A stretch of DNA of 64,000 bases from Clytia hemisphaerica. Its lineage: Eukaryota > Cnidaria > Hydrozoa > Leptothecata > Clytiidae. Made by a program: the position numbers and the translations under genes. The DNA lies in the NCBI GenBank assembly GCA_902728285.1, contig CACVBU010000346.1, positions 135,527 to 199,526 of the forward strand, given 5' to 3'. Positions 24,615 to 34,568 of this stretch are shown piece after piece. How positions within the stretch are numbered: the first letter of the stretch is position 1; each line of letters starts with the position of its first letter. The notes under the pieces were generated by a model. That model searched no databases and was not told the origin of the DNA. It saw nothing but the letters and a program-made list of their open reading frames with translations.

Positions 24615-24619
24615 ACCTA

Positions 24620-26753
24620 GAAGCACTTAATTCTGGCCTGTAAAATACACACAACGATTCACATGTAATCTTAATTCTTTGCATTTGTCAAAATAAAGAA
24701 TAGAAGGTTCAACTTTGTTTAATGTTGAGATACAATGGGAGAATGTATCAAATTTCAAGAAATTTTTGAGCAATAACTTGGAAATTTCATCGTTTTTGGA
24801 ATCAAATTTTACCAAAGATCATGCTCATAAAGTGCTGACCAGACACATTTATCCCTTACATTTTCCCTAAGTACCCCCTCTGAGTATAATACGAAAAATT
24901 GAGTGGCTCTAAACCTTATTAAGAATCATTTCACTCATTCATTTCATACAAAAGGCCAATTTTCAGAAAAAAAGATATTTTTTGACGGTAAGGAAATTGT
25001 ACTCTGGTCTGTAAAATACACATTTTTACTGCAAACTTTTTGAAAATTTGCGCAAACAATGTTTAATGCCTTTTCTATGAGCACATAAAGATTTGGTATG
25101 TTAAAATGCATATTTCTTGAGATATGACTTCTTGAGAATTGCCTCACTCCATGAAAACCCGCCTACAACTGCAGCCAAACCGGAGAAAAGAAAACAAAAA
25201 TAATTTATATCTCGAGATAGAAAAGTTTTCAGACCGAACTTTGTATCTCAAAATTAATTAGTATCAAATTTCCGATCGATTGATATACGATAAGCCTATA
25301 TTTGGGTTGGAAAAATTTTCAGTTTTGCCTACGGGGGTCCAATGAACAAAAATCCGCCATTATGGATACCCAGTTTCAGGTGAAAAATCCAGGTGGCCCA
25401 CCATCAGAAGCTTAAAATATTCTTATTACCATAAGGAACGAGAAAAATCCCAAGAAAGTTAGTCCACCAAATGGATAAGATACTTCCCGGCTCATACCTG
25501 TCTAAGGGGATCAACAGTGCATGAACTTCGGATTAGAAACACCAGTCTGTAAAATGAATATTAAGTCAGTAAATTGAACGCGTTTCAAAATAAAAACAGA
25601 CATTTTACTTTGTATGATAATTCAATGACTACTAACAATTATAGAATACTTTATATATTGTCGAAACCGCAAAGCTTCACTCTACACGTTGGGATATTTT
25701 ATTTTTGAAATTTCCATCAAAAAGATTTAACCTGCTATAACATGAAAAAAAAAGTGAACTTAAATTAAAAACACTTCTTAAAAAGATAAGCTACAAAGAC
25801 ATAGATTGCATAAATTCAATAAGAATGATCTTAGAAACAATCTTAAAAGCTATGAAGAGGCAATTAGAAAAGTGAGAGGCAGGGATAGAATATTTGCTGA
25901 TATATAGCTAGCGTCATTTGTTATACATTTTTTGTAGGTGACAAAATTGAATAACAAATTACTCCACATACATTGACATTTACTTTCCCTCAGCCATAAA
26001 AATTTTCATGTTGAATAAAATTGAAATTACAGATTCAATCTAACTTACCCATCAATCAGCATCCATGTGACCCTGTCCATCCATGTCTATCTTCTTTTGC
26101 TTTGGGCCCACAAGATTTTTTGGGTGGTGTGTACGTATGTACGCTCAATGTTGAGAAGCTATACCATAACTATGTTTACCGCAGTATCAGGTAGCCGGTA
26201 ATTCAAAATAGAAGAGAGAAAGGTTAGGTAAATGAAGTACGGAATGAGCAATTTCATACATAGATGGAGAATCCAACAAAAATCGGAAAGAGTATTCCGG
26301 AAGGCCGGTATACACTAAAAAAGCAGAACTCAGACCTTTTTGCTACTAGAATCTCAGTTTTCAATGTAGATAGACTTTTATATCCAAATATTTTGGAAGG
26401 CTGCAAGACAAACAAACAGCACTCATTCATGGTTCATTGTCATCCAGTCGTAGTGATTTGTAAAATCATTGATTGGCAATAAAAATCATTGAATTAACAA
26501 AGGTAACATTTAATTTTAGCATCATAACCTTGGCCATACCCCTGAAGCCTTTTTTATGTGAATATATACCAGTGTGCAATGTGCAAAGTCTACGCCGAAT
26601 TGTTATTTGATTCAGTAGTGGTGAAGAAGTAAAGCTCGAATCTCATTGGCTATCCATTTTTTCAAAAATCCAGGCTATTTATTATCGAAGATTCAGGCTA
26701 TTTAATTCCGTATTCTAATTCAAAGTTGATAAATTTCAGAATTCAAATCCGAA
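24620..26753. other. Intergenic, AT-rich
   Basis: No supported gene. A short phrase CTGTAAAATACACA or close variant recurs at about 24639, 25010 and 25544, hinting at old repeat copies. A GT-bearing reverse-strand segment near 26046-26100 looks splice-like but has no testable frame. Confidence 0.45.
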
Positions 26754-27697
26754 TCTTGTGTTCTCCGTGTTCTTGTGTCCGCGATGGCAAAAATAAATTC
26801 TAAATAAAATGGTACTGAATCTTGTGTTCTCCGTGTTATCTGTGTTCTTGTCTCCGATTTTATCAATTACAGAATTTCAAATCCAAATCTTGTGTTCTCT
26901 GTGTTCTTGTGTCCGATTTTATCAATTACAGAGTTCCCAAATCCAAATCTTGTGTTCTCTGTGTTCTTGTGTCCGATTTTATCAATTATAGAGTTCCCAA
27001 ATCCAATCTTGTGTTCTCTGTGTTCTTGTGTCTGATTTTATCAATTGCAGAATTTCCAAATCCAATCTTGTGTTCTCTGTGTTCTTGTGTCCGATTTTAT
27101 CAATTATAGAGTTCCCAAATCCAATCTTGTGTTCTCTGTGTTCTTGTGTCCGATTTTATCAATTATAGAGTTCCCAAATCCAATCTTGTGTTCTGTGTTC
27201 TTGTGTCCAGAAAAATTAAAAGATATTTGGTCGTGCCCTTTGTGCCTTTGTTCCCATTGCGATGGACACAAGAACACAGAGAACACAAGATTCAGCTTTA
27301 TTATTTTAGAATTTATTTTTCCCATCGTGGTGGACACAAGAACACAGAGAACACAAGATTCAGTCTTACTATTTTAGAATTTATCTTTCCTATTGCAGTG
27401 GACACAAGAACACAGAGAACACAAGATTCAGTCTTACTATTTTGAAATTTACTTTTCCCATTGCAGTGGACACAAGAACACAGAGAACACAAGATTCAGT
27501 CTTACTATTTTAGAATTTATTTTTCCTATTATGGTGGACACAAGAACACAGAGAACACAAGATTCAGTCTTACTATTTTAGAATTTATCTTTCCTATTGC
27601 AGTGGACACAAGAACACAGAGAACACAAGATTCAGTCTTACTATTTTGAAATTTATTTTTCCCATTGCAGTGGACACAAGAATGGAAAATTATGCCT
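26754..27697. repeat. Inverted pair of satellite arrays (59-60 bp versus 68 bp)
   Basis: The left arm has about eight units with a period of 59-60 bp (cores at 26754, 26820, 26889, 26949, 27007, 27067, 27126, 27185). The right arm has seven units with an exact 68-bp period (27264, 27332, 27400, 27468, 27536, 27604, 27672). All share a 26-base core whose first part reads CTTGTGTTCTCTGTG, inverted between arms; linker sequences differ between arms. ORFs up to 118 codons across the arrays are reading-frame by-products of the repeats. Confidence 0.93.
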
Positions 27698-28505
27698 ATG
27701 GTGGCTGAATTGCTGTGGTGAAATTCCCTTAGAAAGTATAATATATGCAAAACATATGCAAAAAGAAAGTATTAATATAAAACTTGCATGCACAATTGGC
27801 ATTATATTAAAGTGTAATCTTGTAGAAGAAAGATTAAATTTGCTTCTCTTGAAAATTAAAAATAATTATACTCGCTCATCTCTTAGATCAAGCACTTCAA
27901 AAATCAATAAAATTAGACATAAATTCAAACTGAAAAATCATCAGCGAAGGTAAAAAATAATCCTTATTCGGCTGACGGTAAATTATTCTCCTGGGAATAG
28001 AGTCGCCAAATGATCAAATCAAAACATTGATAATGTGTCACGTCATAATTACTGCTTTTCAGTTTGCGTGTTTTGAAAGTTTGGTGTGTACTCCGTCTTC
28101 GTGAAATTTCTTAATGGCATGAAAACTTGGATTGAGAAATTCCATCTTTTATTGTTCTAATGATTATAATATTTATTTATAAGATGCTTTGTTGTCTTTT
28201 TAATCTTTGTGTAAACTTGCATATGTTTTGCATATTTTCCAACTAAATCAACCACGGCTTTTTCGTTCCTGTATTTTTGCATACAATTCAAGATGGCGGA
28301 TGGAAAGGCGAAAAGGTCTATTATAATAAATCAAAAGTCAATAAAAAATCACCAAGGTTAGTGTCAACCCCAGGGCTGCCTAGGGTACTGACAGGTTTCA
28401 AATAGTGATTACACTGAGTGCCGGCCACTCAAGACCATTAAACCGGGCAGAATAGGAGGTGGTACCAACCTGTCAATAGTCAAATGCACTTACTACTGCA
28501 GGATA
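27698..28505. other. Intergenic, nothing recognised
   Basis: AT-rich, no supported gene. Text near 28340-28470 (GTGTCAACC, GGTGGT) recurs loosely at 28740-28780. Confidence 0.4.
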
Positions 28506-28722
28506 GGCCCGTTTCATGTGACGTCACATGTTTAGATTGGCTCGTTACGACCCGCAAAACGGCCCGACTTTCAGAGGCAAAAAAGACAACAACATTAGCT
28601 GGAGGCACGCAGTTTATGTCAATTTTCTCAGGATCTAGAAGGAATTTTGAATAGAAATTTTAGTATGTTATCTAATAACTATATAGGATTCTTATACTAA
28701 AATCAAAACATTGAAACGGGTC
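28506..28722. mobile_element. 217-bp MITE with TA duplication
   Basis: Ends read GGCCCGTTTCATGT and, inverted, GACCCGTTTCAATGT; TA flanks both sides (28504-28505, 28723-28724). Just inside the left end is the perfect palindrome ATGTGACGTCACAT, which contains a consensus CRE (TGACGTCA). No ORF. Confidence 0.8.
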
Positions 28723-29080
28723 TATACTAGGTGCGAATAGGGGTGGTGTCAACCTTCCGGTAGTCAGATGCTAAGGGGTGGTGGGTGCACTCTCAAATGA
28801 CAGTATGCTGAAAACCACCATTAAAAACTATCAGGAACAATGTTTAAAAATTCCTCATTATGTCTGCCCTGCACTAGCAGACTTGAATCATTAAACAAAG
28901 CACTAGTTCTTATCATAGTGAGTAAGTCCATCTTTATTTGAGATAATTCTAGAAATTTCTTACACCATATCAACCACTTTCTTTTTCTAAATTTTATTCT
29001 GCATTGTGATAATAAAATTCAACATTTGAGAGCATCATCTTGTGTCACTATGTTGTCACCGTATTACTTCAAGTAAATGC

Positions 29081-29446
29081 CCCCTTCTTTTAAACGACCC
29101 CCCTAGATTAAACACCCCTCCTAAAAGGAAAATTATTTAATAAACGCTAGGGGAGGGGCGTTTATTTGAACCTTGTGACTTTAAATACTTCAATACCAGT
29201 GTTGATTGGGTTTGAAAAGGAAGATTTTGTCATTTCTTGTAACCAGAGCAGTTTTCAATGCAATTTCAGTTGTTAAAACAAAGAAATTTGGCACTAAAAT
29301 CCTGATAAAGAACTAAAACAGAGGGTATATTTGCTCTAAATATTCGACCTTAGACTAAAATAATTTAATAAACGCCCCCTTCTTTTATTACGCGTCCTCA
29401 AATAAAAGCCCCTCCTAAAATAAAAAAAATTGAATAAACGCCCAAC
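29081..29446. repeat. Degraded inverted repeat with AAACGCCCC motifs
   Basis: Variants of AATAAACGCCCCCTTCTTTT occur at about 29083, 29367 and 29432 in one orientation and GGGGCGTTTATTTGAA at ~29155 in the other. This is the pattern of nested or broken MITE ends. No coding frame. Confidence 0.6.
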
Positions 29447-29640
29447 ATCAGATGCACCAAACCATCACCTGAACAGACATCAGATTCACAATCATCAACA
29501 GACCCTTAGATAACATTAGTTTCACACGGACCAACATTACTGCCAACATTGGATTCACCAGAACCAACATTGCTGTATCAACACTAGATTAACAATGACC
29601 TATCCCCATCATCACCAACATAAAAATAATAATAATAGCA

Positions 29641-31328
29641 ATGGGCTCTTCCAGAAAAAAATTGTACATGGGGGTGGATGATATAACAATTTTTAGTGAT
29701 TTACCCCCCGGACAGGGTGACTTTTGGCCCCCCGGACAAATAGGTATTTTTCTTGATCGTGTTAACCCTGCTGAAGTTTTACTAACAATTAATTCTTTAT
29801 CCTTTAACAAATCATCTGGCCCTTATAGCATTTCCCCAAAAATTCTTCGTCTTCTAAAGTTTGATCTCTCTGGACCCCTTTCTTTTCTTTTTAACCTTTC
29901 ATTTGAATCTGGTTGTTTTCCCACAATGCTTAAACTCTCGAAAGTTATTCCCGTTTTCAAAAACAAAGGCTCTCCACTTGAAATATCCAATTATCGCCCT
30001 ATATCTCTCCTTTCCAACATAGAGAAAATTCTTGAGAAACTTATGTATTCTCGTCTAATTACTTTCTTAGATTCTCATCGAGTATTTTTTGAGCGCCAGT
30101 TTGGTTTTCGTAGATCTCACTCAACCATCCATACCTTACTTAATATTGTTGAACGTATTCGGAAATCTCTTGATGATGGTAACTTTGTGTGTGGTGTTTT
30201 TGTTGATTTGCAAAAGGCTTTCGATACTGTTGATTGATCATTCTATTCTAATTTCAAAACTCGACCACTATGGGGTTAGAGGAAAGGCTAATGACTGGTT
30301 CAGATCATATTTATCTAACAGATCCCAGTTTGTCTCTATTTCATCTAATAAATCTTCTATTAAAATAATCCCTCATGGTGTTCCACAAGGCTCTGTTCTA
30401 GGACCTCTCTTATTTTTAATCTATATTAATGATCTTCACAATGCAATCTTTTCAAGTGAAACTTTTCATTTCGCCGATGATACCCACATTTTACATTTTA
30501 ATGATGATCTTCTTTCCCTTTGCAACAGAGTCAATCGTGACCTAAGATCCCTCCAAACTTGGCTCAAAGCCAATAAAATATCCCTTAATGCTGGAAAAAC
30601 AGAATTTTTAATTTTCAGACACTGTCGAAAAATTCTTCCTTTTGTCCCTTTTCTTAAAATTGGAGGTAAGAAAATTTTTTTTCAAAGTTCAAATATCAAA
30701 TATCTTGGCGTTTTGATTGACATGCACCTCAACTGGAAAGCCCACACCACATCTTTATGAGCTAAACTTGCCAGAGCAAATGGTATTATATCTAAGCTCA
30801 GGCACTATGTTTCAACAAAAACCTTAGTTAACATTTATTATGCTCTTTTTCATTCCCATCTTCGATATGGTTGCCAACTCTGGGGTCTTACTGACAATAC
30901 CACCTCTAAGCCTATATTTATCCTTTAAAAGAAAGCCATACGTCTTATTACTTTTAACAATTTTCGATGCCCTTCTTCTCCACTCTTTTCTGACCTCAAA
31001 ATTCTCAAGATTTTTGACCTTGTCAAATGCCTTAATATATCTTTTGTCCACAGATTCCTAAATAACAAATTACCCTTTGACCTTCTGGAGTTTTTTTATT
31101 CAGCTTGATGCTGAAGACAATAACACTCAAAGTACCAGAGGAGCATGTTTGAAACTACTTTTTGTTCCCTCCTACAACACCATTACCTTTGGGAACAAAT
31201 CTTTCTCTAAGTTTTGCATAACACATTGGAACAGCATCCAGCGATCTTATCCGAATATTACTCTGAGCTCATCTGTTTTCAGTTTTGTTAAATCTCTCGC
31301 CCTTACTCACTGTCTTGGGAGATACTGA
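29641..31328 (+). pseudogene. Broken LINE reverse transcriptase (jockey/CR1-like)
   Basis: Two overlapping frames carry the fingers and palm of a non-LTR reverse transcriptase: the first (to ~30237) has NYRPISLLSNIEKILEKL, QFGFRRSHST and FVDLQKAFDTVD; the second has GVPQGSVLGPLLFLIYINDL and the catalytic FADDT at ~30472. The frame changes at about 30235, where a stop follows KAFDTVD. Thumb-like and C-terminal segments continue to ~31328 across further stops and frame changes (for example ~30760 and ~30928). The endonuclease half is absent, so the copy is 5'-truncated. I found no poly(A) tail or clear target duplication. It cannot encode an active enzyme. Confidence 0.9.
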
Positions 31329-31499
31329 GCACACCCCTCCCCTACCAAGAAAGTTTAGCAAACTTTATTTTAATTTATTCTTCATTAGATAACAAAATTC
31401 TTAAAAAAATATAAATATTTATAAATAATTTACAAAGTGTTATAAACGCAATCTGTACTTAGGTGGCCGCATCTTTTGTATCATTTTTGTTTCATCCAG

Positions 31500-31926
31500 G
31501 GCCCGGTTGTTAAAAAGTGGATTAGCGGCCGATTAGCTTAATTTTCGATTAAATCTCGATTATCGCCGATTAACGCAGAACCGTCGGTTGTTCAAAAAAA
31601 ATTAGGCTTGAATCTGGATTAAATCCCGATTAAATTGGCCAAATTTTAATAATCCTGCTCTGACCCAGGATTAACGAGGATTAAGAAGCTTTTTCCTATA
31701 AAAAAAGTGAAGTCGCTGCATTGAAGTGAGAAATTTGAATGAAAAAAGATTTTTGAATGTTTTGAAAACATTCGAAAAGTGACGTCAAGATTAAGATTTT
31801 TGAAAACACAGGCAAAATGTCCACGATTAGTTAATCTGACGTTCGAACAACGGAAGTTAATCGGCGGGATTAGCTAATCCAAATCTAATCGGGATTTAAT
31901 CTAATCGACTTTTGAACAACCGGGCC
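31500..31926. mobile_element. 427-bp MITE, GGCCCGGTTGTT ends, CAG duplication
   Basis: The left terminus GGCCCGGTTGTTAAAAAGTG and the inverted right terminus GGCCCGGTTGTTCAAAAGTC match. CAG stands on both sides (31497-31499 and 31927-31929). The interior is rich in short GATTAA/TTAATC blocks in both orientations. No ORF. Confidence 0.85.
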
Positions 31927-31929
31927 CAG

Positions 31930-32620
31930 AGACATAGTGGAATTTTTTATTTTGAGCCATGAAACATGTTTTATTGTTTGTGCCTATTACTTACAGAATA
32001 AATTCCAGAGGCTTTATCAGAACAGACACAGAACATAGGAATGGAAAACCCATTTTAGAAATTTCATTCCCCATCAACCTATCAGATTTAAAGACTTTAC
32101 TTGGTTGAATTGAATTGAGTTGAATATATTTTTGCTGCAACGCAGGAGGATAACCCCCCTACAAAAAAATTGATTACTCTAATACGGTGAACCTGAAAGA
32201 AACTGAAAAATTGCTGCAAAACTAAAGAAAAAAAAAAGAATAAATAAGTTCACCATTACTGAACAATTCAAGTTCAAAATAGAAATTTGAGTTCAAATCA
32301 GCCTTTTAAGGGTCAAAGTACGGTCATATTAAAATAATCTCCAAAGTTACAATGTTTTACTGAAACTCAAAAAAGATACACTATTTATTCATTATTGTAC
32401 AACATTTTACTGAAACAAAGTTTATGGTATGAACCAACTTGAAAGTCTGGATGTCTCTTTATTAAACAATTTGTATCCAACCACTGTTAAGTGTAAATCA
32501 ATAATACTTTTTATCAGCTGCTGACCTTAATTTTTTCCTTTCTAGATTCAAACATGCTGATTTGCTAAGCAGGTTTGTTGCAAGATTATTTTAAAGTTTT
32601 TTTCTACACATTTTGCTAAG
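31930..32620. other. Intergenic, nothing recognised
   Basis: AT-rich spacer between two inverted-repeat elements. Confidence 0.45.
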
Positions 32621-32806
32621 AACGTAGTGGTCTAAAGAAACGACTATTCTTTTTTAGAATTAGATTGCTGACGTGTGAAAAGGAATGTCGGCGTGAATGA
32701 TCCTTTTGTTTCGATAATAACATCAAAGCGGGAACTAATTTTCTTCTTGTTTCTTTCTTTCCTTTTTCTTTCTCATAACTTCAAGCTTTCCCTCAGACTC
32801 TCTCAA

Positions 32807-32880
32807 GCGTGGTTAGCTCAAGTGGTTAGAGCTTCTGTCTCATAAGCATGGGTTTCCGAGTTCGATCCCTCCGGGTGTCA
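32807..32880 (+). other. tRNA-Met-like sequence in left arm (pseudo-tRNA)
   Basis: 74 bases with a D-arm and A box (TTAGCTCAAGTGGTTAGAGC), an anticodon-like loop CTCATAA (CAT) and a B-box-like GAGTTCGATCC. The acceptor 5' end GCGTGGT does not pair with the 3' end, and the anticodon stem pairs poorly, so it is unlikely to be a working tRNA. It may still act as an internal RNA polymerase III promoter, as in tRNA-derived SINEs. Confidence 0.65.
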
Positions 32881-32913
32881 AATTTTTCAATTCTTCAAAT
32901 TTCTTATTTTAAT

Positions 32914-33878
32914 TCTCTTTCTATTAAAATGAAGGTCAATCAAACAAGTAACTAGCATATATTACCTCCGCTCTCTGTGTAAGGTTTAGATAAGCTATGA
33001 TAGCATCACTTAATAAGAACTTTTTTTAAGTTTTTTTTTTCTTCAATCTTTTTTTTACCACAAGCGATTATTCAAGGCTGAGATATAGAAGAACGGGTAT
33101 AGGCGTTTGTGCCTGCGTTTGGTGACTGACAGTTTCAGTTTCAGTTTCACTACTTTCACTTTCACTTTCAGCCAGCGAGTGAGCGAGCATGATAATTGAT
33201 TTCCGGGTCAAAAGGTTTGACACTTGATCCAATCGTTTGCTTATCTTTCTTGCGTGGTCGTCATTTGAATTTCAGTATTCAGTGCTTATAAAATACGGTT
33301 GTTATAAGGGTACTCCTCACTAAGAGGGAACAGATCATAGATTCGAATTGAACGCGTAATTACTAATAGCAATTAACATTACATAACGCGTCGATATCTC
33401 TTTCTATTAAAATGAAGGTCAATCAAACAAGTAACTAGCATATATTACCTCCGCTCTCTGTGTAAGGTTTAGATAAGCTATGATAGCATCACTTAATAAG
33501 AACTTTTTTAAGTTTTTTTTTTCTTCAATCTTTTTTTTACCACAAGCGATTATTCAAGGCTGAGATATAGAAGAACGGGTATAGGCGTTTGTGCCTGCGT
33601 TTGGTGACTGACAGTTTCAGTTTCAGTTTCACTACTTTCACTTTCACTTTCAGCCAGCGAGTGAGCGAGCATGATAATTGATTTCCGGGTCAAAAGGTTT
33701 GACACTTGATCCAATCGTTTGCTTATCTTTCTTGCGTGGTCGTCATTTGAATTTCAGTATTCAGTGCTTATAAAATACGGTTGTTATAAGGGTACTCCTC
33801 ACTAAGAGGGAACAGATCATAGATTCGAATTGAACGCGTAATTACTAATAGCAATTAACATTACATAACGCGTCGATA
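32914..33878. repeat. Tandem duplication of a ~483-bp unit
   Basis: Unit 1 is 32914-33396 and unit 2 is 33397-33878; they appear identical apart from one base in a T tract near 33025. Both contain a short repeat CAGTTTCAGTTTCA... and end in ATAACGCGTCGATATC. Near-identity points to recent duplication or an assembly artefact. Confidence 0.93.
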
Positions 33879-33952
33879 TCTCTTCACTCCCATGAAATGT
33901 GATTCAAAATTAAAGTGATGAGCACGAAAACAAAATCAAGAATTGGAAAATT

Positions 33953-34026
33953 TGACACCCAGAGGGATCGAACTCGGAAACCCATGCTTATGAGACAAAC
34001 GCTCTAACCATTTGAGCTAACCACGC
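33953..34026 (-). other. tRNA-Met-like sequence in right arm (pseudo-tRNA)
   Basis: Inverted partner of 32807-32880, differing at a few sites, including GCGTTTGTCTCATAAGC in place of GCTTCTGTCTCATAAGC. A and B boxes are retained; acceptor pairing is absent here too. Confidence 0.65.
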
Positions 34027-34568
34027 TTGAGAGAGTCTGAGTGAAAGCTTGAAGTTACGAGAAAGAAAAAGGAAAGAAAGAAACGAGAAGAAAATTAGTT
34101 CCCGCTTTGATGTTATTATCGAAACAAAAGGATCATTCACGCCGACATTCCTTTTCACACGTCAGCAATCTAGTTTTTATAAATATAAAAACTAGATTGT
34201 AAAGTTGATTCTAAAAAAGAATAGTCGTTTCTTTAGACCACTACGTTTAAGTTAATTTTTATTTTTGTTGGATTTTGAGACTCTTTTATGGTCGATCTTC
34301 TCAAACTTGAGAAAAAGCTTTTTATAGTAGTATTTTTTACAATACTGCTTGTTTTTGAATAGCTAGAGAATTGTCTTTATTTTCACATTCTTAAGTCCAG
34401 GACTTGTAATTTGTATATATGAAACATAAATCAAAAGTCTTTTTCTTTGATTTATAAATCAAAGTCTCTTTCTTTTAATTTGAACAAGCTCTGATATTAT
34501 CGAGCACTATCAGCAGATAGAAGAAAATAAACTTGTATATTATGAAACATTTTATTGAATTTTAGGAA

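Larger units (their letters stand above)
32621..34247. mobile_element. 1.6-kb inverted-repeat element with tRNA-like arms and duplicated core
   Basis: 32621 to ~32895 is the inverted complement of ~33946-34247 at high identity. Outer ends are AACGTAGTGGTCTAAAGAAA. TAAG lies outside both ends (32617-32620 and 34248-34251), a possible 4-base target duplication. The right arm has an extra ~40 bases at about 34166-34207 that contain a 32-base palindrome (AATCTAGTTTTTAT and its complement). The middle consists of two nearly identical ~483-bp units. No long ORF. Confidence 0.85.

Noticed and set aside
26754..27697. CRISPR-like regular array (26-base core every 68 bases)
   Set aside because: The sequences between cores are the same in every unit, so there are no unique spacers; the genome is eukaryotic and no cas genes are present. 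It is a tandem satellite.
26809..27953. Several 60-118-codon ORFs on both strands across the satellite arrays
   Set aside because: The repetition of unit length in frame keeps stops away; the peptides are just translated satellites.
32807..32880. Functional tRNA-Met gene
   Set aside because: Acceptor ends do not pair and the anticodon stem is weak; the sequence is embedded in an inverted-repeat element. Called a pseudo-tRNA or promoter module instead.
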